Assembly: GCA_947629295.1 (NCBI GenBank) | Contig: CANRDH010000069.1 | Coordinates: 1 to 7,821 of the forward strand | Direction: 5' to 3' | Source: an uncultured Clostridia bacterium | GTDB taxonomy: Bacteria; Bacillota; Clostridia; Oscillospirales; Acutalibacteraceae | DNA length: 7,821 nt | Shown: positions 7,098 through 7,821 of the stretch, piece after piece | How the letters are laid out: every line of letters starts with the position of its first letter | Numbering within the stretch: position 1 is the stretch's first letter | The notes under the pieces: generated by a model | The model's input: the letters and a program-made list of their open reading frames with translations, nothing else | Told to the model about the DNA's origin: nothing | The model's database searches: none | Program-made: the position numbers and the translations under genes

Positions 7098-7120
7098 GAT
7101 TTTCCTTATAATTGAAAATC
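7098..7120. repeat. Inverted repeat between divergent promoters
   Basis: Perfect 7-base arms GATTTTC (7098-7104) and GAAAATC (7114-7120) separated by 9 bases. It lies between the -35 box of the leftward operon and the -35 box of the rightward CAP gene, where a regulator could act on both. The arms are AT-rich, so chance is possible. Confidence 0.4.
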
Positions 7121-7136
7121 TTCAAAAAATTGAGTG

Positions 7137-7165
7137 TTGAATTTTCACCAACGTAGCGTTATAAT
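7137..7165 (+). promoter_or_regulatory. Sigma-A type promoter of the CAP-domain gene
   Basis: TTGAAT (7137-7142), a 17-base spacer, then a consensus TATAAT (7160-7165). Expected transcription start is near 7172, about 45 bases before the ATG. The short leader can form a small hairpin (7174-7179 with 7186-7191, including one G-T pair). Confidence 0.8.
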
Positions 7166-7201
7166 AACAATCGTGGCGGGAACAACCGCTAAATTATCAC
7201 A

Positions 7202-7208
7202 CGGAGGT
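7202..7208 (+). promoter_or_regulatory. Ribosome binding site of the CAP-domain gene
   Basis: CGGAGGT, a strong match to the 16S tail, with a 9-base T-rich spacer to the ATG at 7217-7219. It favours this ATG over the in-frame ATG at 7226. Confidence 0.85.
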
Positions 7209-7216
7209 TTTTTCTT

Positions 7217-7821
7217 ATGAAAAAAATGATACGTTTTTCAACGTCTTTATTTATGATTGCAGCATTGGCTTCATGTACCGTAATATCTGCGGGTGCAGCA
7301 AATCAATCGACACTTCCCGATTGCGGTAATGTAAAAGCCTATGTTATTAACAATGGCGGCTGCACAACACCTGATATGTCTAAGCTCAAGGATATTATCG
7401 GAGATTGCAGCGGAAGCTGTGATGTCAAGACTATCACAGACCGGTGTGCAAAATCAGGTATTGATATCAACGATTTAATTTCAAAATTTGGTATTCTTCC
7501 CGATGACAGCCAATGCACAGACTGCGAAAACGGAGAGTCTTCCGAGCCGTCGGTACCGGAGCAGTCAACACAGCCTGGCAAGTCGGAGCAGTCCGAAAGC
7601 TCAGACGCTAAGACGCCGTCCGTTGACAGCAGTGTATCGGATTATGAAAAGCAGGTTGTAGAGATTGTAAACCGTTACCGTGCAGAAAACGGACTTAAGC
7701 CCCTCACCCTTAATACGGAGTTATCAAGGGTCGCAAGGCTGAAATCTCAGGATATGAAGGACAAAAAATATTTCAGTCACACCTCTCCGACATACGGAAG
7801 TCCCTTTGATATGATGAAAAA
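7217..7821 (+). CDS. Secreted CAP/SCP-like (YkwD-type) protein with Cys-rich N-terminal region, 3'-truncated
   Basis: 201 residues are visible before the window ends. The N-terminus is a clear export signal: KKMIR then a hydrophobic stretch to about residue 27. It contains LASC (17-20), a lipobox-like site with Cys20, but SAGA at 24-27 could instead be a signal peptidase I site, so lipid anchoring is uncertain. Residues 36-103 hold seven cysteines (36, 49, 64, 68, 77, 100, 103), and I do not recognise this region as a known domain. A Ser/Glu/Pro-rich linker (104-140) follows. From about 143 the CAP domain begins: EIVNRYRAENGLKPL, then LSRVARLKSQDM and FSHTSPTYGSP, the usual bacterial pattern with the conserved His188. 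The function of bacterial CAP proteins of this type is mostly unknown. It has its own promoter and is divergent from the mltG operon. Confidence 0.9.
   Translation, partial: MKKMIRFSTSLFMIAALASCTVISAGAANQSTLPDCGNVKAYVINNGGCTTPDMSKLKDIIGDCSGSCDVKTITDRCAKSGIDINDLISKFGILPDDSQCTDCENGESSEPSVPEQSTQPGKSEQSESSDAKTPSVDSSVSDYEKQVVEIVNRYRAENGLKPLTLNTELSRVARLKSQDMKDKKYFSHTSPTYGSPFDMMK

Noticed and set aside
7172..7216. Possible riboswitch in the leader of the CAP gene
   Set aside because: The leader is only about 45 bases with one weak 6-bp hairpin, which is too small for a known riboswitch class.

Overview
The window looks like chromosome from a Gram-positive, Clostridia-type bacterium. The evidence is strong GGAGG-type ribosome binding sites, TTGACA/TATAAT-type promoters with 17-base spacers, a class IIB aldolase of Bacillus/Clostridium type, an MltG with a long cytoplasmic tail, and a CAP-domain secreted protein with a Cys-rich front. 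A Ruminococcus/Oscillospiraceae-like gut or rumen organism is my best guess, by inference only. No mobile element, CRISPR array, tRNA or rRNA was seen.

Layout: (1) 1-615 (+) is the 3' two-thirds of a class II fructose-bisphosphate aldolase gene. (2) 616-918 is a convergent intergenic region with two hairpin terminators, one for each flanking gene. (3) 919-4278 (-) is one large, apparently monocistronic gene with its own promoter (4308-4336) and terminator. It encodes a 1119-residue cytosolic signalling protein: a decayed STAND/AAA-like ATPase region, helical TPR-like repeats, a GAF-like domain and an intact GGDEF diguanylate cyclase domain. (4) 4443-7022 (-) is a tight three-gene operon read leftward: DJ-1/PfpI-family protein, 5-formyltetrahydrofolate cyclo-ligase, then MltG. 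The genes overlap by 13 and 11 bases. A TTGACA-N17-TATTAT promoter (7059-7087) drives them and an intrinsic terminator (4394-4423) ends them. (5) 7023-7216 is a divergent promoter region with an inverted repeat between the two -35 boxes. (6) 7217-7821 (+) is the start of a secreted or lipid-anchored CAP/SCP-like protein that runs off the window.

How the genes relate: the operon joins carbonyl/oxidative-damage defence (DJ-1 type), one-carbon cofactor recovery and peptidoglycan glycan-strand termination. This looks like a housekeeping set, not a dedicated pathway. The most unusual item is the large c-di-GMP synthase, whose sensory half keeps the outline of a STAND ATPase but has lost its nucleotide-binding motifs. 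Several starts are not the first possible codon: ribosome binding sites and promoter positions favour an inner ATG for the cyclase and inner GTG codons for the DJ-1 and MltG genes.
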